Shown here: positions 11,601-23,600 of the stretch, piece by piece
Position numbering within the stretch: the first letter of the stretch is position 1
Layout of the letters: every line of letters starts with the position of its first letter
Assembly: GCF_000002075.1 (NCBI RefSeq)
Contig: NW_004797280.1
Coordinates: 47,627 to 111,626, forward strand
Direction of reading: 5' to 3'
DNA from: Aplysia californica
Taxonomy: Eukaryota > Mollusca > Gastropoda > Aplysiida > Aplysiidae
DNA length: 64,000 nucleotides
Notes under the pieces: model-generated
Database searches by the model: none
Seen by the model: only the letters and a program-made list of their open reading frames with translations
What the model was told of the DNA's origin: nothing
Translations under genes and position numbers: made by a program

Positions 11601-14600
11601 CAGTAAACGATCAAATTTCATCTCTCGGATGAATCCAGAGAAAAAGCAAGGCCTGATACAGAGACTGGTACATCTGGCTGAGGTGAGTGGGACATGGAAT
11701 TGGCTTAGTTGAATTTTTTAAATACGATCTTTGATTTTATAAAGTAGTATGCTTCGATGTTGGTTGCGGTTCAGTTAAAATAAATGTATCATCAACACTT
11801 ATTGTATGCCGTTACTTCCAAAGAATATAAAGTCTTTTCAGTCTGAGCTTTTTTCTGATATTAGGGGATACTTGCAAAAGTACAAGCTAAATGTAATTGA
11901 AGTAATTATAATGCCCTGTTTTTGTTGCACAGGTAACTTTAATTGACGTTTGGCGACAACCTGTATTTCTTGCTCTTTTTATTTTTAAATTTTCTTTTGG
12001 TACAGAGTTGGGGTGGCAAGGAGAATGGCTTTGGTTTAGCTGAATGCTGTCAGGATTTACCTTCTGGGGTAAGTGTTTATGCTGTAACAAAATATAGAAC
12101 TAGTGTTTATAGTATGTTCTGCTACAGCAAAGGATAGTCTATGACTTATGACCATTGCTGCATTAGATCGATCGCTGGTATCTGTGATGTAGCAATTAGA
12201 CGTTTTGCTGTGGCGTGCTGGAGACCGATTTCAATTCTCGAGCGGGGAGGAAATTTTTATTGTGTATCTCTGTCTCTGTGCTGGCATGTTGTACCCTTCT
12301 CAGCCCTGGTCGGCCCTGTCAGGCAGGGTTGGAAGCCTGCCTCCCAAATGATCTAAATTGTGTCGGTCAGGGCGTAGAAAACACTTACATTAAAAAAAAC
12401 CCCCCAGCATTTTAATTTAGATTTACCACCTTTTGCTAAAATGAATCACATGCACGTTTCCTTAGATCCACACTCCGGGTGTGTAAGTGGTGCCAGTATC
12501 CAGTGTTGCTCTTTGCTGGATTTCTCCCTGTGCCCCCAGCACCCAAACAACCTGACCGGCTGTTCATGGAGTGTGCTTGAGTCATTGGCGTGCAACAGTA
12601 GATATACCTCTGCGTGTTTAGCGTTTGTCTTGTAGTGGGTACATACAGGTTTGCTCTGAACCTGTGTGGTACTGTTGATTCTACAAGGCTGCTAACTCAC
12701 AGGGACACTCTTTGCTAAGGCACATTTAGCTTGCACATGTAAGAAGTTTTGAAGGCAATACCATGTCCCTTTTTCTACTCACCAACCTCCCAGGTAAAAC
12801 TCTATACTTACGTTTATTTAAATAATTTTTTTTGACTTTATACGCTTGCAAGTAGTCATCACAGTTGAGACAGATAATTATTTGCCTTGTGTTTAAAAAA
12901 TTCTAAAAAGATAAAAGTTCTGGTAGATATATCATTATATGTAGTATTTGGAATACGGTCACTTTCCTGCTACTGTGATTGTCTTGATTAAAACTGTTAG
13001 ATTGTTATGCAAATTTTTCTATCAAGTCCGTTTTCAAAGTTTTGAGGCAGTGTACTTTTTGTTTGTTCCAAAGCTGATTATAATGTGCGACGTACTTTGA
13101 ACTTTTATTTGTATAGAGAAAATGAGCCAAAAATTAAGACATTAATTGGTTTACTTCAACATACGCACGTTTCCTTAGATCCACACTCCGGGTGTGTAAG
13201 TGGTGCCAGTATCCAGTGTTGCTCTTTGCTGGATTTCTCCCTGTGCACCCAGCATCCAAACAACCTGACCGGCTGTTCATGGGGTGTGCTTGAGTCATTG
13301 GCGTGCAACAGTAGATACACCACTTCGTGTTTAGCGTTTCTTTGTAGTGGGTACATACAGGTTTGCTCTGAACCTGTGTGGTACTGTTGATTCTACAAGG
13401 CTGCTAACTCCCAGGGACACTCTTTGCTAAGGCACATTTAGTTTGTACATGTGTAAAGTCTTGTAGGCATTCGCATGTCCCTTCGTTTACCCTCCCCCCC
13501 CCCCCCAAAAAAAAACCCCTCTGGTTTTATTTAATACATTTTTTGGCTGTATATACTTGAGAGTAGTCACCAGAGTTGAGAAAGATAGTTATTACCCTTG
13601 TGTTAGAAAAATTCTAAGAAGATGAAAGTCATGGTAGATATATTGAGACTAAGGTTACTCGCTGTTACCATGTTTGTCTTGATTAAAGTTGATGTTAGAT
13701 TGATATGCAAATCTTTCAATCAGGTCCATTTATTTTCAAAGTTCTGATGCAGTGTACTTCTTGTTCTTTTGCAAAGCTGACTAGTGCAACATACTCTGAA
13801 CTTATATTTGTATCAAGAAAATGAGCCAAAAATTCAGACATTATTGTTTAACTTCGACATACGCACGTTTCCTTAGATCCACACTCCGGGTGTGTAAGTG
13901 GTGCCAGTATCCAGTGTTGCTCTTTGCTGGATTTCTCCTTGTGCCCCCAGCACCCAAACAACCTGACCGGCTGTTCATGGAGTGTGCTTGAGTCATTGGC
14001 GTGCAACAGTAGATATACCTCTGCGTGTTTAGCGTTTGTCTTGTAGTGGGTACATACAGGTTTGCTCTGAACCTGTGTGGTATTGTTGATTCTACAAGGC
14101 TGCTAACTCACAGGGACACTCTTTGCTAAGGCACATTTAGCTTGTACATATGTAGAGTCTTGTAGGCAATCTCATGTCCCTTAGTTTAACAACCCCCTCC
14201 CCCGCGGTAAAACTCGTGTTTATTAAAAAAAAAATTTTTTTTTTGTTGCCGTATAATATGCTTGCAAGTAGTCATCAGAGTTGAGACAGATAATTATTAG
14301 CCTTGTTTTTTAAAAATTCTTAAAAGTTGAAAGTCATGGTAGATATATTTAAAATAAGGTTACTTGCTGCTACCATGTTTGTCTTGGTTAAAGTTGATAT
14401 TAGATTGTTATGCAAATCTTTTTATCAGGTCCATTTATTAAAAAAGTTTTGGTGCGGTGTACTTCTTGTCAGTTGCAAAGCTGACAAGTGCAACATACTC
14501 TGAACTTATATGTGTATCAAGTAAATGAGCCAATAATCAAGACATTAATTAAAAAGTAAAAATTCATAATGGCGGTCCTGCAATGGAATGCCGGCGGAAT

Positions 14601-17600
14601 CCGACCTTCCATTGCAGAATTGCAACATTTACAGGNNNNNNNNNNNNNNNNNNNNNNNNNNNNNNNNNNNNNNNNNNNNNNNNNNNNNNNNNNNNNNNNN
14701 NNNNNNNNNNNNNNNNNNNNNNNNNNNNNNNNNNNTCTGAACTTATATTTGTATCAAGCAATACGAGCCAATAATCAAGACATTATTGTTTAACTTCGAC
14801 ATACGCACGTTTCCTTAGATCCACACTCCGGGTGTGTAAGTGGTGCCAGTATCCAGTGTTGCTCTTTGCTGGATTTCTCCCTGTGCCCCCAGCACCCAAA
14901 CAACCTGACCGGCTGTTCATGGAGTGTGCTTGAGTCATTGGCGTGCAACAGTAGATATACCTCTGCGTGTTAAGCGTGTGTCTTGTAGTGGGTACATACA
15001 GGTTTGCTCTGAACCTGTGTGGTACTGTTGATTCTACAAGGCTGCTAACTCCCAGGGACATACTTTGATCTATATGCAAATGTGCTTTGTTTTCGGGTAG
15101 TAATGTGCCTTTTCCTTGCTTTCTATTTTGAAATAATGCTTTTGTATACAGGTACATTAACATTTTGATATTTGTCATTTTTTTGTCTTGTGTAGGTATT
15201 TGGCAGTTCAACATTTGGGAGAGGGGGGCGGGGTGTGTTAACATTTGTATTCTGTTACTACATTGTGAATACGCTTTGTGTATATTGCAGAGTTTTCCAT
15301 CTAGTGCCACCACCCTGCACTTTGAATTCTATTCAGAGAGTAAAGAGGATAAAGGAAGCAAAAAAGTGTCACCTGTGAGTATTGTGGTTTATACAGCCTC
15401 TTTGTATTTAAATGTTTCTCTTCATTTGGAAATTAAATGAAGTCCGTTGCTAGCACTGTGAGCTAATCAAGTTAGCTTTTGTTTTGTCTGAGGTAACACT
15501 CTGTTAAACACAGCAGGTTATGACTGTTGGTAGCTGCTACACCTTCACAGTTCTCCCTTTTTTGTCTATTTTGTTATCTCTCGGACAGAGATTCTCCCCA
15601 CTCATACTAGTACTAGTGTTTGTTTCATTTTGTGTAGTTATGTTTGATTAGCAACCTTTATTTTCACACGGTTTGCTTGGGGAATGCAACTTTTAGGTCT
15701 TACCTTTGTACTGTTGTTTATTCCCCCCAAGTCTATCTTGCCTTTTCTCATCTTTAAATGACTTATATTGTATTGTCAGTGTGCTCTTTAATTAAAACGT
15801 GTTACATTTGAATTTGAAAATGCCATATGCAAGTAGAGCATAGTTGTCTGTACATCAAATCAGCAAGTTTTATACATTTCAATGTGTTCGGTTTACTCAT
15901 TTTGTTGTGGAATAATTACTCATTTTGTTGTTGAATAAGTTCACATGGCAAAGTGTTTGATTTGTCCTCAGGGTACCTCCAATGTGATCCAGAGTATTCA
16001 TATGGAAAATGTGGACAAGACAGGACGTATGCCGTCACAAATTATGGAGGATATTGCAGACCTGTATGAAGTGCCTCAAGAGAAGAGGGTAAGGTCAAAA
16101 CGATCAGTTAGACTCCAGGGTTGTTTTGTTTATCTCTGAGATTTTTAACATAAAGCGCTTTGAGAAGGTTGAGTATTCTCATGTGAACAAGACCATCATC
16201 ATTCATCATTGCGTAAGCTTTGCAATCATTGTGTATGTAAGATTGGCAAAGTCGTCTTTGCCAGTTACCAGGGGGCTAAGCTTCAAGGTCCGTCTCCATT
16301 TAAAAAATAGTCTGCACCTCTACACTGTTTTAAAGAATAACTTAGCATAGCAGTTTCTTGAATGATTTATTTAGTTATTTTTTCAGATGTCCTCTTTCTT
16401 TCCCTCTCTCTTATGTCTATCCACTTGACTATCCCTATTTTATGTGCTTCCTGTTGGATTGTATCACCAACAGGCAATTTGCATGCTATCTAGGGTTTAT
16501 TTAAGGTTGTGGTTGTTTTTATAGTAGCGTTATTGGTGAAGACATTTCTCTATTCTTATTCTTTCTTGTTCTGTGGGTAGTTGGAGGGCGCAACTGGTAG
16601 GTCCTCCTTTTTAACTTTCCCTCTGTTGTTTCTGTCTGTGTGTCGTACTTTTTTCCCCAGCACTAAATGACTATTATTGTGTCCATGTGCTTCTCTTTAA
16701 CAAACAAACATTTTTTGAGGTGGGTTTTTTTTGGTTTAAAGATGAATGACCTCCAGTACTTTGATCCTAATCAATTGATGCATGTTTCTCCTTACTTCAT
16801 GCAGGTACTACTTTTCACACACATCAGACTGGCGTGCTTGTTCTCAGACTATGAGGCCAGGGTTCATTGTGTTCAGGCAAGATTACAGGCCATATCAATT
16901 TTGGGTAAGTAATAATGTATGAATGTTTGGTTTTTTTTTTCTTTTTGTTGTTTTGTTTTGTAGAGAAATACCACCCTTTTAAGAAGGTTAATAACACCCC
17001 CCCCCCCAGCAAAACGTCTGTAGTGAAACACTATGATGGTTTTGTCAGTGGTTTTTATTTAAAATGGGCACTCGGATTGATTAAAATAAACTATTGTATT
17101 GCTGTGTAATGGCTTACTGAGAATTTGATTTCGAATAAAATTTTATGAATGGTGACGACCAAACCTGGGGAATACACTCACACAGTTGCTGCACATGCTG
17201 TCACTGTTACGTAGCCCCTGAGAACATGAATAAACACACACAACAACCCCCCCCCCCCCCCCACCACCACCACCACCACCCACAGTAAAACGGTTGAAGG
17301 CCATTTGGCAGTCACCTTGTGTTCATTCTTTGTGCCTTAGTTTTGTAGAGAAATTATGAAGTATTCTGTGACCTCTGCATAATGTTCTTCTCTCCCTCAG
17401 TGTATTCAAGTGCAATCCAAGAGAACATGAATGTGATCCTGTACCCCGGCTTGATAGAAGAGTTGGTGGACATTGTGGAGATCAAAGATACTGCCCTTGT
17501 GGTGAGTTGACTCATGGCACTAAGACGATGTCGTTTATGACGTAGCAGCAGAAAATTCTTTCGTGTGGTTGACGGAAATTCTGGTTCTCAATGATGTTTA

Positions 17601-20600
17601 CAAGCATATGTCTGTACACCTAATGAAGAAAATTTTCCTGAGAGAATCAGTCTTTATTTGCTTGTACACAAGCTGGTTGCTCTTTTTTCTTTTCTATGCA
17701 TAAACTATGTCCCATCTAGTGGGGTATTTTTTGTTTTTGCAAATTTCTTTTTTCTCTTGTCTTTTTCTTGTGGTTTTACTAATAATCTTTTGCAGTGCGT
17801 TGGGACATTTGAATTAAACAATGTTCTTTGTTTTTTAAAAGTTTTCTTAGGTTTCAATTGACTTTGTTGATTTTTCTAAAGCAACTAATGCATAGTATTT
17901 TATGAAGTTACAAATTTGATTTTTGACATTTTTCTGTCAGTCGTAATTCTAGCATTCAGTTTTGAACGCACTTTATTGAGGGATTATTGTGTATCAGGTG
18001 TTGCACTGTTGTCTCTTTTTACTCTTCATGATGCTATCTTTATTAGTTGGAGCGATCTGCCAAGTTTTAAAAAAAAATTTGAATTATTCTTACACCTGTT
18101 GCTTCTGTCTGTCATCTTTATTTTCCTTACTTTTTGTGTCAGTTTATTACACTACAATTTTTTTTTTTCACAGGATATCAAATCAGCTGCACTTCGTACT
18201 TTGACTTCAGTAATTCACATTGAACGAAATCCCAGGTATTTAAAATTCTAATGATTGCACGAGTGAAGTGTTTGTGACATGTATAACAGTGAGGTGTTTA
18301 TGTTGACAGCATATTAGTGGAAATTTATTCTGTATTATATACTTAAACAAACTCAGGTTCTCGATGATGTTTACAAGCATATGTCTGAATACCTCATGTA
18401 GAAAATTTGACTGAGAGAATCGCTTATCATCCAAATTAATTATGCTAATATTAATGTAACAATTGTGAGACACACTCTCCCCCTCCCCCCCCTTACAAAT
18501 GTTGAAATAGATGTTTAACTTTTGTATTTTCTGGTTTGTTAAGTAGGGGCATGTAAAGGTATGTCGTGTGCAAATGGAAGTTTTACTACTTCAGTGAATG
18601 TGAATGCGCCTTGAAATGGTATGCAGCAGAATTTTTTTCGCTGATAGTGTTTACGACAAAATAAATTGTTTACCATTGCAGGTTGAACAGTATTATTGAT
18701 GCCACTGGAGCCTCTTCTTACCATGGCTTTTTACCCGTGCTGGTCAGAACATGCATTCAGCACATGATAGGTGAGAAGAATAAACACTCTTTTGCCACAT
18801 AATTTTCTTTTTTTCATTTTTATTTTCAGTTGGTGATGGGCTTGTAGTCCATGTTTGACAAGATTGCTAGATGCAGTATGTTGAAAGAACAAAATAATTT
18901 TGCCAGAAAGTATTTGAAAAGTGCTCTGGATATTTTGTAGAGATGGACCTCTGTTCGTCATTTTGTAAACATTGAAATATATGAAAGAACTAAAATGAGA
19001 TGCTGTATTTAGAAGTAAAATTAGGGGGGCTCTTGTGGCCTAGAGGTTAAGGTGTTGGCCTCTCATTCAAAGGTCCCGGGTTCGAATCCGGATAGCAAAC
19101 GAAACATTTTCTTCTCTAAAATTGTCTCCTTTCACCTTTCCTGCTCTCTAGCAATGTTCTGTTGTCTGCTTTCATTTCCATTTTCTGCCCCCACCCCCTC
19201 ACCTCCTTTGCCCCTTCCTCTGGGCTCCTGACTCTTTCTGCAGCCTTTCTACTGCTACTCCTTGGCTCCTCCTTACTGCTGTCTTTCTGCCACACCCCTG
19301 ATCTTCTGGTAGGAAAGATCTACACCTAGCCTTCTTGGACAAGGGCGAAAAATCTCGGAGGGCCCGTGTGCAAGTTGCGCACGTTAAAGATCCCTTGGTG
19401 GTCTAAAATCAATAAGAGTAGGCTTCGGCCGCCACCCGGGCAAAATTCAAAATTTGCTACCAACTGAAAATATTAGGTGTGTCCCGCGCGCTCATATGAC
19501 CTTATGCAGTTGCGAGCGCCGTAAAACACTTTACAAAAACAAAACACAGTAAATTTATTAATTAATTTATGAATAGCACACTGTGTTTCAGATATCGGTA
19601 AAAGTTTTGTATTCAGTGAATGTAAAGTTTGTGTTTTCTTTCTAACAGATCCAGAGTTGAAGCCTTTTCCCCAGACCTATGCCACCTCATTGTTTTCATT
19701 TCTTTACCATCTGGCCAGCTATGAAAGTGGTGAGTGTTTTGTTTTTGTGGATATTAGAGGTTTACCCTTGAAAAAATTAAGAGCTTGTTGTGAAATAAGG
19801 TACAAAATCTTAAAGAGGTTTGTTTTCAAGTGTCAGGGCAACAGTTGAATGTAGACTTGAGTTTACTTAATTTGTCACGAGACAATGAGTTTGGTCAATA
19901 GGTGAATTGAGGGGTTTCAGCTTGGTTGGTAAAAAAATGTGTTCTAATTTTTAAAAAGACTAATTTCACTATCTTGAATGAGTTTCTTTTGAATTCAAGA
20001 GTGCATGTTTTTGTGAAAGTCTAATTTTCCTGTTTATCTTAAGTAAAAGCGGAGAAATTGTAGGAATTTTACTTGACACTGGCGAACAGCTACTGAAATT
20101 TGTGCAAAGAGATTGTAAGTCATTGCTCTATTCTTGAAAGTTTGATGCATATAATGGTTTTGTGATGAAATCTGCAGGTGTGGAGGCTCTGGTCTCTTGT
20201 GGCATGATGGAGTCCTTGCTCAAAGTCATCAACTGGTATGGTGATGGACAAGAGCACATCACGGTAACTATTTCCTTTTTTTCTTTTCTTTCTTTTCTTT
20301 TCTCTCTCTCTCTCTCTCTCTCTTTTTTTAAATTTTGAGTTTTATACTGACCTGTCATCAGGTGAACATAATAGTTATTGTTCAAAGCTTGGGTCATGAA
20401 TGGAACTGTCTTTCTTTTGGTAAAAACATAAGTTTGTTCCATTTCTTTTTTGCTTCTATGTTGACCCTGATCTCCTTGTCTGTGTTGTGGGGGTGATGCA
20501 GGAATATTGTGTCCGAATGCCAGCAGTTTATTTTGATGGAATGGGCTTACTGAACCCCATGGTCACTGTCTTCTGAATGGTTGTAATTTCCTAACACAGT

Positions 20601-23600
20601 TTATTAGACTTTTGTGCTGTATTTTTTTTTTTACAGTCGAACCTGTTCTAGCGACCACATCTCTAAGATAGTCGATAATAGATGGTCCTCCTGGAAAGGT
20701 TCAATTACATTTGAATGCGATGAAGAAATGGCACTTGTCAAGTTGAAAGAAAGCTCCATACTTTTCAATTAGTCCTTTTTTAAAAATCAGATTTTTTGGG
20801 GTTTATCTGTTACGTACAGTCTATGGTATAACCGAAAATAATAGTATGCTGATTGCTTTGTACATTTCGATTATTTCAGTTTGTGACACGAGCAGTGCGT
20901 GTTATTGATTTGATCACAAACATGGATATGGCAGCTTTCCAAGCTCTGGGAGGTCTTCAGGCTTTCATCAACAGGTTGGAGGTAGGTATCACTGCTAATG
21001 TACTTTGACCTGTTAGGTTTTTTTTTGTTTTGTTTTTGCAGGCCGGTGTTTTTCTCTTTAAGCTATGTTGACCTTGTTTTGAGAGAGGGAAAGTTTTCAT
21101 ATGCCGTATCCCTCTTTTTTTTAAAGGAGGAAATAAATTAAATAACTTTTTATAAGATAATGACATCTTTGTATCAGAGGTTCGTTAAGTAATGAAAACT
21201 AGACTGCTGTTTACCACAAAATGTTATAATTTTCTCCATGATGTTTTACAAGCATATGTCCGATCAATTTGATGTGTGGACAAATTTTGCTGAGAGAAAG
21301 ATGATGCATCAAAACTCTTTTTTAAAATGTCCATTTATCTGTTATGAGGCATTTGTACATGTACAAACACCTTGTCATAATACGATGCAGAAAAGACGAA
21401 TAATGTAGGAGGTTTTAGAAGCGCTTTTTTGTTGTTGTGATACGTAATTTTTCAGTGCTTCTATGTTGAAGGGGATTTTCTTTTTTGAGCAAATGTATCA
21501 ACACTACTTTCCTTGTGTTGATATTATTTATGCATAAAAAAAATACAACTGTTTGGTTTGCTGAAAATGTTCAATGCTGTCCATTCAGCTCTATTGACAT
21601 TTTAAATTCCTCTAATTTAGGACTTTTCATATTGATTTGTGGATTTACACACACACATGCTCTCGCACACACACACAGATTGTGACCTAATATGATTTTG
21701 CTCCTGGGTCTCGTTGCAGCATGAAGTGAACATCTGCCGCGTGGAGCAGCCATACGTGCACCGTCCAGGTAACCAGGCAGACACCTCTGTGGACGGGAAC
21801 CCGGACTCCCCCTCAGTGACCCCCATGGACGTGAGCATGGAACAATCTCAGCCCGAGGTTGAGGCGGAGGCCATTGACGGCCTGGACGCGGAACCGGTCG
21901 ACGCCCCAGTATTAGAGATCCCAGTGCCCTGTGGCTCCTCTCAAAGCCTTGCTGCCGGCGGTTACAAGTCCCAGGCAGACGATGCGGTTATGGGTGTGAA
22001 GAAAAGTAAGTGTGGCTGTCGTGCTTGTAGTTCGCTTACTATGGTAAGTTGTCTCGGTGATGGACTGCTGTCAGTGATCCCCCCCCCCCCCCCCCCATAT
22101 GACCGTATGCAGTTGCGAGCGCTGTAAAACGTCTACTAAAACAAACAAAGTGATTCCCCCCACCTCGTTCTGTTTTCCCCACTTGTTCCGTTACTGAATT
22201 TTGTTGCGTTGGACTATGTTACAGTTCATTCTCACTAGATTTTCTCAAAGTGGGGGGGGTTTGTACCTTTCTTTCTTTTGTTTTCTATTTGTTGATTTAT
22301 TTTTAACATGTCTGCACTTTTCAGCTGAAAAATGATTTTATGGGGGTCATTTTGGGTGGATCTGCCCCCCCCCCCCCACAGGTAATGAAACTTGGACTCT
22401 ATTGCAAAGGTACCTGTTATCGTTTCTCAATGATGTTTTACAAGCATATGTCCGATCAATGTGATGTGTGGACAAGTTTTGCTGAGAGAAAGTTTGTATA
22501 TCAAAACTTCGTTTAAAAAAAAAAAGATCATTTGTGTGTTAGGGGAGCATTTTTGGTATTTAGTTTACATGGTCGTTTGATGCAGAAAATAAGAATTATG
22601 TACAGAGGTTTTTTTAGATGTCCTTTTTTTTTTGTTACCTGAGTGGTGTACTGCTGTCTTTGCAGATTGGGAAGGTTGCCGCTGCTGTCATTGATTCTTT
22701 GCCTTATTCTGTTTTCCTACCCGTTCCTTCGCGTTTCTTGTCATGTTACAATAATGTGCAATGCTTTCCCTGCAGACATTCTCCCCCCCCCCCCCCCCTA
22801 AAAAAACCCCCATACCTTTATGGCCTCAAAACGGGATTTTTGTGTTGTTGGCAATTCTTCTCAAGTAATGAAAATTGGGCTGTTTTCTATTGCAAAGATA
22901 TCTGTTATCATTCCTCAATGATGTTTTACAAGCATATGTCCGATCAATGTGATGTGTGGACAAATTTTGCTGAGAGAAAGTTTCTACATGAAAACTTATT
23001 GTTTATAAACGGTCATTTATGTGTTGTGGGCATAATATACATGGTAGTGTACATCATCATATAATGAAGAAAATAGAAAGTACTTTTTTTGTTACCTGAG
23101 TGGTGTACTGTTGTCTCTGTTGATCAGGAAGGTTGCACTCTGCTGTCATTGATTCTTCGACTATGGTGTGTTTTCTCTTCCGTTCCTTGTTTCTGGTCAT
23201 GTTAATGTGTTGCAGTTCTTTCTCAGCACAAGCGCGCGCCCGCCAGCCCCCGCCTATACTTTATGACTCCAAAATGATTTTTTGTTTTGTTTTTGGTAGT
23301 AATTCTAGAATTCTAGGTTAAGTAATGAAAATTGGGCTGTTCTCTAGCATAAAGATGTCTGTAATCGTTTCTCGGTGATGTTTTACAAGCATATGTCCGA
23401 TCAATGTGATGTGTGGACAAGTTCTGCTGAGAGAAAGTTTGTATTACAAAACTTCGTTTTTAAAAAACAATCATTTGTGTGTTAGGGGGGCATTTTTGGT
23501 TTTTATTATACTTTGTTATTTGATGCAGAAAATAGGAATTATGTAGAGAGTTTTGGAGATATCCTTTTTTTTGGTTACCCGAGTGGTGTACTGCTGTCTT

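Larger units (their letters stand above)
12430..15060 (+). repeat. Tandem array, unit ~700 bp, intron 7
   Basis: Core starts at 12453, 13166, 13864 and 14806 give periods of 713, 698 and 942 bp; the last is enlarged by an insertion and an N gap. Spacer segments are only roughly 80% alike by eye. Confidence 0.9.

Noticed and set aside
14783-15313. 176-codon minus-strand ORF
   Set aside because: Covers the repeated core of the intron 7 array and overlaps exon 8 in antisense; the other three array copies do not keep the same long frame.
19027-19100. Possible tRNA gene
   Set aside because: A and B boxes are good, but the sequence continues into a SINE body and shared tail and the cloverleaf arms are imperfect, so it is a SINE head.
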